Under the pieces are notes generated by a model, which saw only the letters and a program-made list of their open reading frames with translations, searched no databases and had not been told where the DNA came from. The position numbers were made by a program, and so were the translations under genes. A DNA stretch of 40,077 bases, taken from Hyphomonas sp. GTDB lineage: Bacteria > Pseudomonadota > Alphaproteobacteria > Caulobacterales > Hyphomonadaceae. Shown here piece by piece: positions 15,374 through 24,177 of this stretch (positions are counted from its first letter, which is position 1; every line of letters begins with the position of its first letter). The stretch lies in assembly GCA_013791775.1 (NCBI GenBank), contig VMTE01000020.1:1-40077 (forward strand), written 5' to 3'.

Positions 15374-15388
15374 GTGAACAGTGTTTAC
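15374..15388. promoter_or_regulatory. Near-perfect palindrome GTGAACA-G-TGTTTAC upstream of the NMO gene
   Basis: The two 7-base arms match at six positions around one central base. It lies 20-34 bp before the nitronate monooxygenase start codon, a place where a dimeric repressor would block transcription. The GTxAACAnTGTTxAC shape is common for TetR-family operators of acyl-CoA and detoxification genes. No regulator gene is nearby. Confidence 0.45.
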
Positions 15389-15451
15389 ATCGGAGCCGAA
15401 TGTAGCGTTCCAGTCAGGCCGGACAAGCCGTTACGTTGGGGAAGTGAGAGA

Positions 15452-16267
15452 TCAACCGATCCGCGCGCTGCCGCCGCCATCGACGGGCAGGATGGCGCCG
15501 GTGATGAAGCGGGCCTCGTCACTGGCGAGGAACAGCGCGGCATAGGCGGTGTCCCAGCCGGTGCCCATGAACCCCATCGGCACGCGGGCGGCGCGTTCGG
15601 CGCGCAGGTCGTCTTCCGGAATGCCGCGCTTCCTGGCGATGCCGCCAATGGCCATCGGCGTGTCCATCAGGCCGGGCGTGATGGCGTTGCAGCGCACGCC
15701 GCGCGAGGCGCCGGACATGGCGACGCTGAGGGTCATCCGGTTCAGTCCGGCCTTGGAGACTTCGTACGCCATCTGGAACCCGCCCGCGATGGCGGCGAGC
15801 GAGGAGATGTTGACGATGGCGCCGCCGCGCCGCTCCAGCATGCCGGGCATCACGGCCTTCGTCAGCAGCCAGGCGCCCTTGAGATTGATGCGGAGCGTCC
15901 GGTCGAAGGCCTCTTCGGTCAGCTTGTGGGGCGGGCCGTCGCCAGCGTCACCGATGCCGACATTGTTGACGAGGATGTCCGGCGGTCCGAACGCGGCCGC
16001 ACAGGCGGACGCGGTGGACGCGGCGCCGGCAGCGGTTGAAATGTCGGCCACACAAAGCGCCGCCTGCCCGCCATCGGCATTGATCTTGTCGACAGTCAGC
16101 TGGCCACGCGCCTCATCGCGGTCAACGCACAGGACCCGGGCGCCGGCCTGGGCGAACAGCAGCGCAATCGCCTTGCCGTTGCCGATGGTGTCTCCTGGCG
16201 CCTGACCGGCGCCGCTGACGATGGCGACCTTGCCGGCAAGTCGCCCGGCCACCGGCCCGGCGCTCAC
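15452..16267 (-). CDS. Short-chain dehydrogenase/reductase (classical SDR)
   Basis: This 271-residue Rossmann-fold NAD(P)-dependent oxidoreductase has an N-terminal glycine motif spread over SGAGQAPGDTIGNG (18-31), an insertion-bearing variant of TGxxxGxG. C-V-D-R (47-50) with D49 suggests NAD preference. The NNVG motif (101-104), the catalytic S155/S156, Y168 and K172 (AYEVSK) and the C-terminal LPVDGGGSARIG complete a classical SDR. The alcohol or ketone substrate is not evident. Its start overlaps the upstream CMD-family gene stop (ATGA), so the two are co-translated. Confidence 0.9.
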   Translation of the reverse strand: MSAGPVAGRLAGKVAIVSGAGQAPGDTIGNGKAIALLFAQAGARVLCVDRDEARGQLTVDKINADGGQAALCVADISTAAGAASTASACAAAFGPPDILVNNVGIGDAGDGPPHKLTEEAFDRTLRINLKGAWLLTKAVMPGMLERRGGAIVNISSLAAIAGGFQMAYEVSKAGLNRMTLSVAMSGASRGVRCNAITPGLMDTPMAIGGIARKRGIPEDDLRAERAARVPMGFMGTGWDTAYAALFLASDEARFITGAILPVDGGGSARIG

Positions 16268-16827
16268 TTGGCGAGGTCCGGATCGAGCGTCAGGTCGTCG
16301 TCCAGCTGCACGCCGAAGGAATTCAGCATCATCGAGACCTGCGTGTACTGGCCGACGGTCATCACGAGATCCATGCGTTGTTTCTCGGTGAGCGGCGCAA
16401 GCTCGGCCCAGGTGCGGTCGGTGATGAAGCCGTCGCTGGTGAGTTCATCAGTCGCGCGGATCATGGCGCTGTCGATGGGCGACCAGTCGGGCGAAAGCGG
16501 CCCTTCCTTGATGGCCTGGATCTCGACATCCGTAAGGCCGCACTGCTTGCCGATGCGCACATGCTGGGCCCATTCATAGCCGGACTTCCAGTTGTAGCCG
16601 GTACGCAGGATGACGATCTCGCGCTCGCGCGGGGCGAGGCTGTTCTTGTCCGACAGGATATAGCCGCCCCAGCGCATGAAGGCGCGGTAGGCATCAGGCG
16701 CGCGGGCGAGCGTGCGGAAGATGTTGTAGACATTGCCGCGCCCGAACTGGGCGGCGAGCGCTTCGCGGTGATCGGCGTTCATGTCAGCGTCGGCGAGCGG
16801 CGCGATTCGCGGGCTTTTCAGTCTCAT
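16264..16827 (-). CDS. Carboxymuconolactone decarboxylase (CMD/AhpD-like) family protein
   Basis: The 187-residue all-helical protein has the CMD pattern: REREIVILRTGYNWKSGYEWAQHVRIGKQCGL. It carries E and H (EWAQH) but no CxxC pair, so it is closer to the decarboxylase side of the family than to thiol-peroxidase AhpD. Such proteins often accompany SDRs in catabolic modules, and here it overlaps the SDR start by four bases. A direct role in beta-ketoadipate metabolism is not supported, because no pathway partners are in view. Confidence 0.85.
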   Translation of the reverse strand: MRLKSPRIAPLADADMNADHREALAAQFGRGNVYNIFRTLARAPDAYRAFMRWGGYILSDKNSLAPREREIVILRTGYNWKSGYEWAQHVRIGKQCGLTDVEIQAIKEGPLSPDWSPIDSAMIRATDELTSDGFITDRTWAELAPLTEKQRMDLVMTVGQYTQVSMMLNSFGVQLDDDLTLDPDLAK

Positions 16828-16902
16828 GGGCAGGTTTCCTCCGGCGTTTCTTGTCGCCGGAGACTAAAGGACGCCGGACGCGGCGCGACAAGCCCTTACG
16901 GT

Positions 16903-17931
16903 TCAGGTTCCCGGCGAGCCGAAGATGGCAGGGCTGGTGCGGTCCTGCGTGGCGGCGCGTGTGCGGGCCGGATCATCGGCGGCCGTATCGATGGCGGTCT
17001 CGGTCGCGGTGTCGGCGATGCCGGTGACCGGCAGGCCGTTCTCGTGCTGGAAGGCGATGACGGCGCGTTTGGTGCCCTGGCCGAACACGCCGTCTACGCC
17101 ATTGGTGTTGTAGCCGAGCGTATTGAGATCGGTCTGGAGCGCGCGCACGCGGTCGCCCCGGCTGCCGACCGTCAGCGGCTTGAGCGACGGCGCCGGCGCC
17201 GGCGCGGTGGGATCGGGCGCAACATTCTGCGGCGCCCGGGTGATCGACAAGGCAGTCTCGGTCCACAGGATGCGCAGGTCTTCGTGATTGGCGGCGGCGG
17301 GGTCATTGGGATTGCCGCGATTGACGCCGCGCGAGACTTTCACGGCATCATTCTGGTCGGCGTAGGCGTTGAGACCATTGGCTTTCCAGAAGGCGGCGGC
17401 GACTTCGACTGACTTGGTGAGGTCGCGCCTGATGATGTCCGGGTCGTTCACGAGGTCGATACCGGAGGCTTCAGCATAGCGCGTATAGTTGGCGCGGCCG
17501 GTCAATTGAATGAAGCCGCGCCCCCTGTATTTCCACCCGTCACCCGGCTCTGTATTTCCAAGATCGGCCCGGCCACCATAGACGGTATTGGCGATCAATT
17601 CCTTCCTGTGGGCGTGCTGCTTAGCGAGATCGGGATTGCGCCGGTAGAAGCGGAAAGTCTTCTTCAACCCCTCTTCGGAATAGTTGAAACCTTCTTCGGT
17701 GTATTTGAACCAGCCGGTTTCCACGAGGCCCTGGCCGAAGAAATGGCCAAGACGGAGGGGTGTGTTGATTTCGTAGCGTTCGAGCACGGACCACGAATCG
17801 ATAATCGCCTTGATATACCGGCCCTGGGTGGTCATCTGGAGGATGTCCCAGCCCTTCCGGCCAGGCAGTAGGCGCGCGATCTTGTCGAGGTCGATGTCAC
17901 CGACACCCTGAATGGTCACCGTCTTTGCCAT
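16903..17931 (-). CDS. GH19 lysozyme/chitinase with C-terminal peptidoglycan-binding domain
   Basis: The 342-residue protein carries a glycoside hydrolase family 19 domain (about 50-225), with GHFFGQGLVETGWF holding the likely catalytic glutamate and the signature YRGRGFIQLTGRANY. An Ala/Pro linker (about 238-252) leads to a peptidoglycan-binding type 1 domain (VGSRGDRVRALQTDLNTLGY and GVFGQGTKRAVIAFQ, about 257-315). It would cut the glycan strands of peptidoglycan. No signal peptide is seen, so release probably needs the holin-like neighbour. Such two-domain enzymes are typical phage or GTA-type endolysins. Confidence 0.88.
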   Translation of the reverse strand: MAKTVTIQGVGDIDLDKIARLLPGRKGWDILQMTTQGRYIKAIIDSWSVLERYEINTPLRLGHFFGQGLVETGWFKYTEEGFNYSEEGLKKTFRFYRRNPDLAKQHAHRKELIANTVYGGRADLGNTEPGDGWKYRGRGFIQLTGRANYTRYAEASGIDLVNDPDIIRRDLTKSVEVAAAFWKANGLNAYADQNDAVKVSRGVNRGNPNDPAAANHEDLRILWTETALSITRAPQNVAPDPTAPAPAPSLKPLTVGSRGDRVRALQTDLNTLGYNTNGVDGVFGQGTKRAVIAFQHENGLPVTGIADTATETAIDTAADDPARTRAATQDRTSPAIFGSPGT

Positions 17932-18018
17932 TGCCTGTCCCTCACCCTTCAGCGCTGCGGATGCCTGCGCGGATGGGGTGACTATAGGCCAATTTGCGAC
18001 GATATCGTGACCCGAATT

Positions 18019-18438
18019 TCAGGATCTGCGACGTTTCGCTTCCAGCAAGCCGCCGGCGAGCAGGCCGGCCACCGCCGCCGCGAGCAGCCCGTGGGCCGAT
18101 CCCTCTGCGGCAAACTCTGTCAGGGCCTTGAGGGTTGCGTCCTGTGTGGTCGCCTCCAGTTCCTTCGCCCGTCGATCGGCGGCGCGGGATTGCCACGACC
18201 CGGCCAGCAACGCCGCGCCGGCCGCAACGATGAAGCCGCCGGCAAGCGCCGCAAAGGCGGCCCACAGGCTCATGTGTTCGGCCAGGTACATCGCGAGCGC
18301 AGCGACACCGGCGATGTAGGCGGTCGCAAGAAATACGGAGGCGACAATGATGTAACCGAGGTTTTTCGTGCCGCGCGATACGGCGCCGCCCAAGGCGGTG
18401 CCGGATAGCGACAGAAGAAGGGAGACGATGGAGGGCAC
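18019..18438 (-). CDS. Phage-holin-family / YqjE-like membrane protein
   Basis: The 139-residue protein has two adjacent membrane helices (about 30-53 and 60-80), a charged linker (82-105) and a third weakly hydrophobic helix (113-130) before a K-R-R-R tail. This resembles the holin superfamily III/YqjE group. It sits between a DUF883 (YqjD-like) gene and a GH19 lysozyme on the same strand, and the YqjD-YqjE pairing is known from Escherichia coli. It may anchor at the inner membrane and help the lysozyme reach the wall. Confidence 0.65.
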   Translation of the reverse strand: MPSIVSLLLSLSGTALGGAVSRGTKNLGYIIVASVFLATAYIAGVAALAMYLAEHMSLWAAFAALAGGFIVAAGAALLAGSWQSRAADRRAKELEATTQDATLKALTEFAAEGSAHGLLAAAVAGLLAGGLLEAKRRRS

Positions 18439-18454
18439 GCGCGCTTGCTTCCCT

Positions 18455-18787
18455 TCAGCGCCGCAGGAGGACGGAGATCAGGAAGCCGAGACCGAAAGCC
18501 AGCAGCAGCGATTGCAGCGGATGCTCGCGCGTGCTGGTTTCGATGACCTTCTCGGCAGACCCGGCCTGCTTGCGGATTTCCTTCAGCGCCTCCTGCAGAT
18601 CGTCGAGGAGGTCGTCCTTGGCGCCGGAAATGCTGGCTTTCACGTCCGCGACTTCGTCTTCGGCCTTGCCGGCCAGCGCCTTCATGATCTCGTCCATGTC
18701 GGCGCGCAGGGAGTCGAGCTTTGCTTCGAGATCCTTTGCGGTCGCGGGCTTGGCGCGTTTCGGCGGATTTTCAGCGGAACCGGACAT
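18455..18787 (-). CDS. DUF883 (ElaB/YqjD-like) membrane-anchored protein
   Basis: The 110-residue protein has a long charged helical region (20-80) ending in a conserved REHPLQSLLLAFGLGFLISVLLRR-type C-terminal anchor (read as HPLQSLLLAFGLG, then LISVLL). This is the mark of the DUF883 family, of which YqjD and ElaB in E. coli are ribosome-binding inner-membrane proteins made in stationary phase. I chose the ATG at 18785-18787, with AGGTG upstream, instead of the GTG three codons earlier. It precedes the YqjE-like gene by 16 bp, an operon arrangement. Confidence 0.8.
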   Translation of the reverse strand: MSGSAENPPKRAKPATAKDLEAKLDSLRADMDEIMKALAGKAEDEVADVKASISGAKDDLLDDLQEALKEIRKQAGSAEKVIETSTREHPLQSLLLAFGLGFLISVLLRR

Positions 18788-18947
18788 ATCATGCACCTGA
18801 GGGCCTGCGCGTCATTCCGCCAAAACTGGCCTCGGACAGCGCGTTCATACCTTCCATAAACCAAAAGGCTGAAGCGCCAGTATAAAGCATGGATCAAATT
18901 GCACCGGCCACAGGTTTCGCGCAGCCGGAGAACAGAGGAGGCAGGCC

Positions 18948-19235
18948 TCAGCCCTTCTGAATACGCCCGCGCATCAGCTCCAGCCAGACCTGCTGGCGAT
19001 GTACCATCGAGATCAGATCGCCCGGATCGCCCTGCTCGATCAGCCGGTCCAGCCACAGACCCAGCACCTGCGCCTGCGAGTCGATCCAGTCGCCGAGGGG
19101 CCCTGCCTTAACCGCCGGGGAGGAAACAGCCGTCAGTGGCGGGTGCGGCGCACAGGGACCGGACATACCATCGGTTGGCGTGCCGGTGGGAACCGTCCGG
19201 ACGGGTTCAACATCTACGGGGCGTGCCTGGCGCAT
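18948..19235 (-). CDS. Hypothetical protein, 95 aa, downstream of a Fur-like box
   Basis: No family is recognised. The N-terminal half is Pro/Thr-rich and probably disordered; the C-terminal half is helical with many Trp, Leu and Gln residues (DWIDSQAQVLGLWLDRLIEQ, then HRQQVWLELMRGR). I chose ATG 19233-19235, with GGAG eight bases upstream. A perfect 25-bp dyad resembling a Fur box starts 15 bp upstream of this start, so iron control is possible. It is divergent from mutA. Confidence 0.6.
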   Translation of the reverse strand: MRQARPVDVEPVRTVPTGTPTDGMSGPCAPHPPLTAVSSPAVKAGPLGDWIDSQAQVLGLWLDRLIEQGDPGDLISMVHRQQVWLELMRGRIQKG

Positions 19236-19249
19236 GGCGCGATCTCCAA

Positions 19250-19274
19250 TTTGCGAATAATTCTCAATCGCAAA
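19250..19274. promoter_or_regulatory. Fur-like palindrome between a hypothetical gene and mutA
   Basis: TTTGCGA (19250-19256), 11 bases (ATAATTCTCAA), then TCGCAAA (19268-19274). The outer arms are perfectly symmetrical, and the AATAATTCTCAAT centre is close to the classical Fur 7-1-7 pattern. It lies 15 bp from the hypothetical gene start and 95 bp from mutA, so it most likely controls the former. Confidence 0.5.
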
Positions 19275-19368
19275 TATTACGCGCCGGGTCAAGCCCTCGC
19301 AACGCGTGTCGACGTGTCCCGAAGGAAACGGTTCACAAGGCCCGGCAGTTTGCCTTAAACCCCAGCCC

Positions 19369-21285
19369 ATGGCCGATGACATCCTCCCCTTCAGTTCCGC
19401 ATTCCCCGAAGCCACCGAAGCCGACTGGCTGCGCGAGGTCGAAAAGGCCCTGAAGGGCAAAGGCGCCGAGACGCTGACCCGCAAGACGGCGGACGGCGTG
19501 GGCATCAAGGCGCTCTACCGCGAGAGCGACTTTGCCGGCGCATCCGATCCGCTCGGCGTACCCGGCGCAGCGCCCTTCCTGCGCGGCAAGACAGCGGCGC
19601 CCGACAAGTGGCTGCCCTGGGACATCCGCCAATCCTTTGCGCATCCCTCACCGGCCCAGACCAACGCGGAAATCCTGCGCGATCTCGAGCGCGGCGTTTC
19701 GTCGATCGAGCTGCACATTGACGGGACCGGCGCTAACGGCGTGCAGCTGTGCAGCGCCGACGACTTCAAGACGGCGCTGGCAGGAGTCGATGCGGCCATC
19801 GCGCCCGTAGCCCTCGAGTCCGGACGCGGCATGGGCGCGCGGACGGCCGGGCTGCTCGGACAATGGGCAGACGGCGAAGGCAACGCGGCGCAGCTGAAGC
19901 TCGACTTCAACATGAACCCGCTCGGCGCGCTGGCGAAGACCGGGCGGATCGAAGGCGGGCTGGACGCGGCCTTTGCAAAGACCGGCGCGCTGGCGGCGGC
20001 ACTGACCGCCAGGTTCCCGGCAGCGAACCTGCTGCGCATGGACGCAACCCTGGTGCACGAGGCGGGCGGATCGGAAGCGCAGGAACTCGGCGCGCTGATC
20101 GCCTCGGCCATCGACACGCTGCGCCGGCTGGACGGCGCGCTGGACGCGAAGACGGCAGCCGGCCGCATGGTGTTCGCTGTCGCGCTGGACGCGAACTACG
20201 GCGTCGGGATTGCGAAACTGCGCGCGGCGCGGCGGCTGTGGGCGCGCTGCCTTGAGGCGCTGGGGCTTGAAACGGCGCCGATGCGCCTGCAAGCAATCAC
20301 CTCGGCCCGGATGCTGACGAAGTATGATCCGTGGACGAACATGCTGCGCGGCACGGCAGCGGCGTTTGCGGGCGCTGTGGGCGGGGCGGATATCCTGACG
20401 GTGCGGGCCTTCAACGAAGCCCTCGGCCTGCCGGAAGAACTCGGCCGCCGGATTGCGCGCAACACGCAGGTGATCGCGATGGAGGAAAGCCAGCTTGGCC
20501 GGGTGGCGGATGCGACCGGCGGGGCGTGGTTCACCGAGACGCTGGCGGAGGATCTGGCCAAAGCGGCTTGGGAGGAGTTCCAGAAAATCGAAAGCGAAGG
20601 CGGCTATGCGGCTTCGCTGATGGCCGGCGCGTTCCAGGCGCGTGTTGCGACGGTGCGCGAGACGCGGGCGAAGGACATAGCGCGGCGCAAGATTCCGCTG
20701 ACGGGCATTTCGGAATATCCGCTGCTCGAGGAAATCGGCGCGCCGGTCGCGGATGTGGCGGCGCCGAGGGCGAAATCCGTGTCCGATGCGGGGCTGAAGC
20801 ATTTCGTGAAAGCGCTGCCGGCAGGCGGCGCAGACGTTGTCGCCGCAGCGCTGGAGCCGGTGCGCCTCGCGGCGCCGTTCGAGGCCTTGCGCGATGCAGC
20901 GGCGCGCGCGACTCGTCCGCCTGCGGTGTTTCTGGCGACGCTGGGCAGCCTCGCGGAATTCACCGCGCGGGCAGACTTTGCGCGCAACTTCTTTGCGGCC
21001 GGCGGGATCGTCTCGAAAGAACCGCCCGTGCCGCCGAAGACGGCGGGCGAACTGGCAGCGGCGTTCAAGGCTTCCGGCTGCCGGATCGCCGTGCTGTGCA
21101 GCACGGACAAGATGTACGAGACAGAAGCAGCCGGCGCGGCAGAGGCGCTGAAGAAAGCCGGCGCGCAGCGCGTCTGGCTCGCCGGCAAGCATGAGGGCGC
21201 GGGCATCGATGCGAACATCTTTGCGGGGGCGGATGTGGTGCATCTGCTCAAACTGGCGCAGGCCGAACTGGGAGTAGCCCAATGA
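19369..21285 (+). CDS. mutA: Methylmalonyl-CoA mutase, small subunit
   Basis: The 638-residue protein is the non-catalytic partner of MutB in the heterodimeric, B12-dependent methylmalonyl-CoA mutase. It has the same barrel order as MutB but is degenerate. The early AAPFLRGKT, the [17 protein letters not shown] segment and [31 protein letters not shown] are typical. The C-terminal domain (about 500-638) resembles the B12-binding fold but lacks the D-x-H-x-x-G cobalamin motif, as expected for MutA. I chose ATG 19369, which gives the usual MADD-type start. Its stop overlaps the mutB start by four bases. Confidence 0.92.
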   Translation: MADDILPFSSAFPEATEADWLREVEKALKGKGAETLTRKTADGVGIKALYRESDFAGASDPLGVPGAAPFLRGKTAAPDKWLPWDIRQSFAHPSPAQTNAEILRDLERGVSSIELHIDGTGANGVQLCSADDFKTALAGVDAAIAPVALESGRGMGARTAGLLGQWADGEGNAAQLKLDFNMNPLGALAKTGRIEGGLDAAFAKTGALAAALTARFPAANLLRMDATLVHEAGGSEAQELGALIASAIDTLRRLDGALDAKTAAGRMVFAVALDANYGVGIAKLRAARRLWARCLEALGLETAPMRLQAITSARMLTKYDPWTNMLRGTAAAFAGAVGGADILTVRAFNEALGLPEELGRRIARNTQVIAMEESQLGRVADATGGAWFTETLAEDLAKAAWEEFQKIESEGGYAASLMAGAFQARVATVRETRAKDIARRKIPLTGISEYPLLEEIGAPVADVAAPRAKSVSDAGLKHFVKALPAGGADVVAAALEPVRLAAPFEALRDAAARATRPPAVFLATLGSLAEFTARADFARNFFAAGGIVSKEPPVPPKTAGELAAAFKASGCRIAVLCSTDKMYETEAAGAAEALKKAGAQRVWLAGKHEGAGIDANIFAGADVVHLLKLAQAELGVAQ

Positions 21286-23444
21286 CCCGCTTTCCTGATT
21301 TCACGAAACTCGCGCTCGAAGCTCAAGCCGTGAAGGCGGCCAAGGCAAATCTCGGTGAGCCTTGGGAAACGCCGGAAGGCATCGCGGTGAAGACCGCTTA
21401 CACCGCCGCAGACCGCGCGGGTCTCGATTTCGTCGATGACTATCCGGGTCTCGCGCCGTTCGGCCGGGGCCCCTACCCGACGATGTATACCAACCAGCCC
21501 TGGACGATCCGTCAGTACGCGGGCTTTTCCACGGCGGAAGATTCCAACGCCTTCTACCGGCGCAACCTCGCGGCCGGGCAGAAGGGACTGTCAGTTGCGT
21601 TCGATCTTGCGACGCACCGGGGCTACGATTCCGATCACGTGCGCGTCTCCGGCGATGTTGGCATGGCAGGCGTCGCGATTGATTCCATTTACGACATGCG
21701 CACGCTGTTTTCCGGCATTCCGCTGGACCAGATGTCGGTCTCGATGACGATGAACGGCGCCGTGCTGCCGATCCTCGCGCTGTATATCGTCGCCGCCGAG
21801 GAGCAGGGCGTGTCGCCGGAAAAGCTGGCCGGAACCATTCAGAATGACATCCTGAAAGAGTTCATGGTGCGCAACACCTATATCTATCCGCCGAAACCCA
21901 GCATGCGGATCATTTCGGATATCTTCGCCTACACTTCGCAGAAGATGCCGAAGTTCAACTCGATCTCGATTTCCGGCTATCACATGCAGGAAGCGGGCGC
22001 GACGGCGGATCTGGAGCTCGCCTACACGCTGGCCGACGGCATCGAATATATCCGCGCGGGCGTCGCTGCCGGCCTCGATGTCGACGCCTTCGCGCCGCGG
22101 CTTTCGTTCTTCTGGGCGATTGGCATGAACACGTTCATGGAAGTTGCCAAGATGCGCGCCGCGCGGCTGATCTGGGCGAAGCTGGTGCAGGAAAACTTCG
22201 CGCCGAAATCGACCAAATCCCTCAGCCTGCGGACGCATTCGCAGACCTCCGGCTGGAGCCTGACGGCGCAGGATGTGTATAACAACGTCATCCGCACCTG
22301 CCTTGAAGCCATCGCGGCAGCGGGTGGGCAGACGCAGAGCCTGCACACCAACAGCTTCGATGAAGCGCTGGCCCTGCCCACGGACTTCTCGGCCCGCATT
22401 GCGCGCAACACGCAGATCCTGCTGCAGCAGGAAGCCGGCGCCTGCCAGTCCATCGACCTGTTCGGCGGCAGCTATTATGTCGAGCGCCTGACGCATGATC
22501 TCGCCGCAAAAGCGCTGAAACACATCGCCGAAGTCGAGGCGATGGGCGGCATGGCGAAGGCCATCGAGGAGGGCCTGCCGAAGCTGCGCATCGAAGAGGC
22601 CGCCGCGAACACGCAGGCGCGTATCGACAGCGGCAAGCAGACGGTCGTGGGCGTCAACAAGTTCCTGCTGGATGAGGACGAGGATGTCCCTGTACTGAAG
22701 GTCGACAACGCCGCCGTGCGCCGGATGCAACTCGACAAGCTCGCGCGCCTGAAGGCGGAACGCAATGGCGCCGAGGTCGAGGCGACACTGAACGCGATTG
22801 CGGAGGCGGCGGCGAGCGGCAAGGGCAACCTGCTGGCGCTGGCGGTGGACGCGGCGCGCGCCAAAGCGACAGTGGGCGAGATTTCCGAAGCCGTGGAGCG
22901 CAGTCAGGGCCGGCACAGCGCCGTGATCCGGTCGATCAAGGGCGTCTACGGCGGCGGCGTGAAGGGCAATGACAAGGCCGAACACGCGCAGGCGCTCGCT
23001 GCGAAGTTCGAGACGGCGCATGGCCACCGGCCGAAGATCTACATCGCCAAGATGGGCCAGGACGGCCACGACCGGGGCCAGAAGGTCGTCGCGTCCGCGC
23101 TGATGGACCTTGGCTGGGACGTCGAGATCGGCCCCCTGTTCCAGACGCCGGAAGAAGCCGCGCGGGACGCGCGCAAGGCGGGCGTGGATATCGTTGCGGC
23201 CTCGTCGCTGGCGGCGGGCCACCTGACGCTGGTGCCGGAACTCAAACGCGCGCTCGGCAACGAAGGCGCGGCGAATGCGCGGATCATCGTGGGCGGGGTG
23301 ATCCCGCCGGGCGACTTCGAAGCCTTGCGCACCGCCGGCGCCGCCGCCATCTTCCCCCCGGGCACCGTGATTGCCGACAGCGCGATTCGCATGCTGGAAT
23401 TGCTGGACGGCAAGACGGATCCGGCCCTGACGGCAGCGGAATAA
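21282..23444 (+). CDS. mutB: Methylmalonyl-CoA mutase, large catalytic subunit
   Basis: The 720-residue enzyme interconverts (R)-methylmalonyl-CoA and succinyl-CoA using adenosylcobalamin, feeding propionyl-CoA carbon into the TCA cycle. The N-terminal [17 protein letters not shown] and [17 protein letters not shown] segments bind substrate. The C-terminal B12 domain has the D-G-H-D-R-G motif (residues 594-599), in which H596 ligates cobalt. The length is normal for the family. The ATGA overlap with mutA and a GGAG upstream indicate coupled translation giving a 1:1 dimer. No meaB or epimerase gene is seen next to it. Confidence 0.97.
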   Translation: MTRFPDFTKLALEAQAVKAAKANLGEPWETPEGIAVKTAYTAADRAGLDFVDDYPGLAPFGRGPYPTMYTNQPWTIRQYAGFSTAEDSNAFYRRNLAAGQKGLSVAFDLATHRGYDSDHVRVSGDVGMAGVAIDSIYDMRTLFSGIPLDQMSVSMTMNGAVLPILALYIVAAEEQGVSPEKLAGTIQNDILKEFMVRNTYIYPPKPSMRIISDIFAYTSQKMPKFNSISISGYHMQEAGATADLELAYTLADGIEYIRAGVAAGLDVDAFAPRLSFFWAIGMNTFMEVAKMRAARLIWAKLVQENFAPKSTKSLSLRTHSQTSGWSLTAQDVYNNVIRTCLEAIAAAGGQTQSLHTNSFDEALALPTDFSARIARNTQILLQQEAGACQSIDLFGGSYYVERLTHDLAAKALKHIAEVEAMGGMAKAIEEGLPKLRIEEAAANTQARIDSGKQTVVGVNKFLLDEDEDVPVLKVDNAAVRRMQLDKLARLKAERNGAEVEATLNAIAEAAASGKGNLLALAVDAARAKATVGEISEAVERSQGRHSAVIRSIKGVYGGGVKGNDKAEHAQALAAKFETAHGHRPKIYIAKMGQDGHDRGQKVVASALMDLGWDVEIGPLFQTPEEAARDARKAGVDIVAASSLAAGHLTLVPELKRALGNEGAANARIIVGGVIPPGDFEALRTAGAAAIFPPGTVIADSAIRMLELLDGKTDPALTAAE

Positions 23445-23455
23445 GGATACTGCAC

Positions 23456-23776
23456 ATGATCCTCACGACCACCTCCTCCATCGAAGGCCGCAGGATCGTT
23501 GCATATAAGGGCATTGCCTGCGGCGAGGTCATCATCGGGGCGCATCTCGGCAAGGATATCCTCGCGAGCTTCACCAACCTCGTCGGCGGGCGTTCGGAGT
23601 CCTATGAGAGCACCATCCGCGAGACGCGCAACGACGCGCTCGGCGAGATGGTTGAAGGGGCGCAGAAGCTGGGCGCCAATGCCATCGTCGGCGTGAAGTT
23701 CGACTATGGCGTCGTCGGCCAGCAGGGCTCGATGATGATGGTCGCCGTTTCCGGCACGGCCGTCGTGCTCGAGTGA
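23456..23776 (+). CDS. YbjQ/UPF0145 family protein
   Basis: The 106-residue protein matches the YbjQ family over its full length. It shows [10 protein letters not shown] at the start, [14 protein letters not shown], then [16 protein letters not shown] and [14 protein letters not shown]. The family forms pentamers and has been called heavy-metal-binding, but its function is not settled. AAGGA lies eight bases before the ATG. It begins 11 bp after mutB, and its stop overlaps the GTG start of the next gene, so it is part of the same rightward unit. Confidence 0.9.
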   Translation: MILTTTSSIEGRRIVAYKGIACGEVIIGAHLGKDILASFTNLVGGRSESYESTIRETRNDALGEMVEGAQKLGANAIVGVKFDYGVVGQQGSMMMVAVSGTAVVLE

Positions 23777-24177
23777 GCGCGCTGACCAGCGTTGCGCCAG
23801 GCGCCGAGGCGATGTTGGCGCTTGCGGAACGGTGCTTTGCGGAACTGCCGGACTTCATGCGCGGCCCCGCCGGCGATGTGCGCATCCTCGTGATGGACTA
23901 TGCCGAGGACGAACTCCTCGACGAGATGGAAATCGACGACGCGCTGGACCTGACCGGGCTCTATGTCGGCGTGCCGTTGACCCTCGAGAGCGTGACGCAG
24001 CCGGCAATGGACCGGCCGTTGATCTACCTCTACCGCTTGCCGATCCTGTTCGAATGGGCCCAGCGCGGCGACGTGACCCTCGAAGAAATGGTCCGCCACG
24101 TCTTCATCCACGAACTCGGCCACCATTTCGGATGGTCGGACGCGGAAATCGATGCCAAGCTGGCCGAAGAGCACTAG
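23773..24177 (+). CDS. Small zincin-like metallopeptidase (HExxH)
   Basis: The 134-residue protein carries H113-E-L-G-H117-H-F-G in [13 protein letters not shown], with D123 as a likely third zinc ligand, the signature of the zincin-like peptidases near PF06262. LILY-type strands ([13 protein letters not shown]) precede the active-site helix. It has no signal peptide and is thus cytoplasmic. The start is GTG 23773, overlapping the YbjQ stop. Its own stop overlaps the end of the leftward trkH gene by 4 bp. The substrate is unknown. Confidence 0.85.
   Translation: MSALTSVAPGAEAMLALAERCFAELPDFMRGPAGDVRILVMDYAEDELLDEMEIDDALDLTGLYVGVPLTLESVTQPAMDRPLIYLYRLPILFEWAQRGDVTLEEMVRHVFIHELGHHFGWSDAEIDAKLAEEH

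Noticed and set aside
19648-21282. Long leftward ORF (544 codons) opposite mutA
   Set aside because: It is an antisense frame of a high-GC gene, rich in Arg/His/Gln with no recognisable domain. mutA on the other strand is certain.
21591-23222. Long leftward ORF (543 codons) opposite mutB
   Set aside because: The same antisense effect of third-position GC. Composition is unlike a protein and it lies wholly inside mutB.
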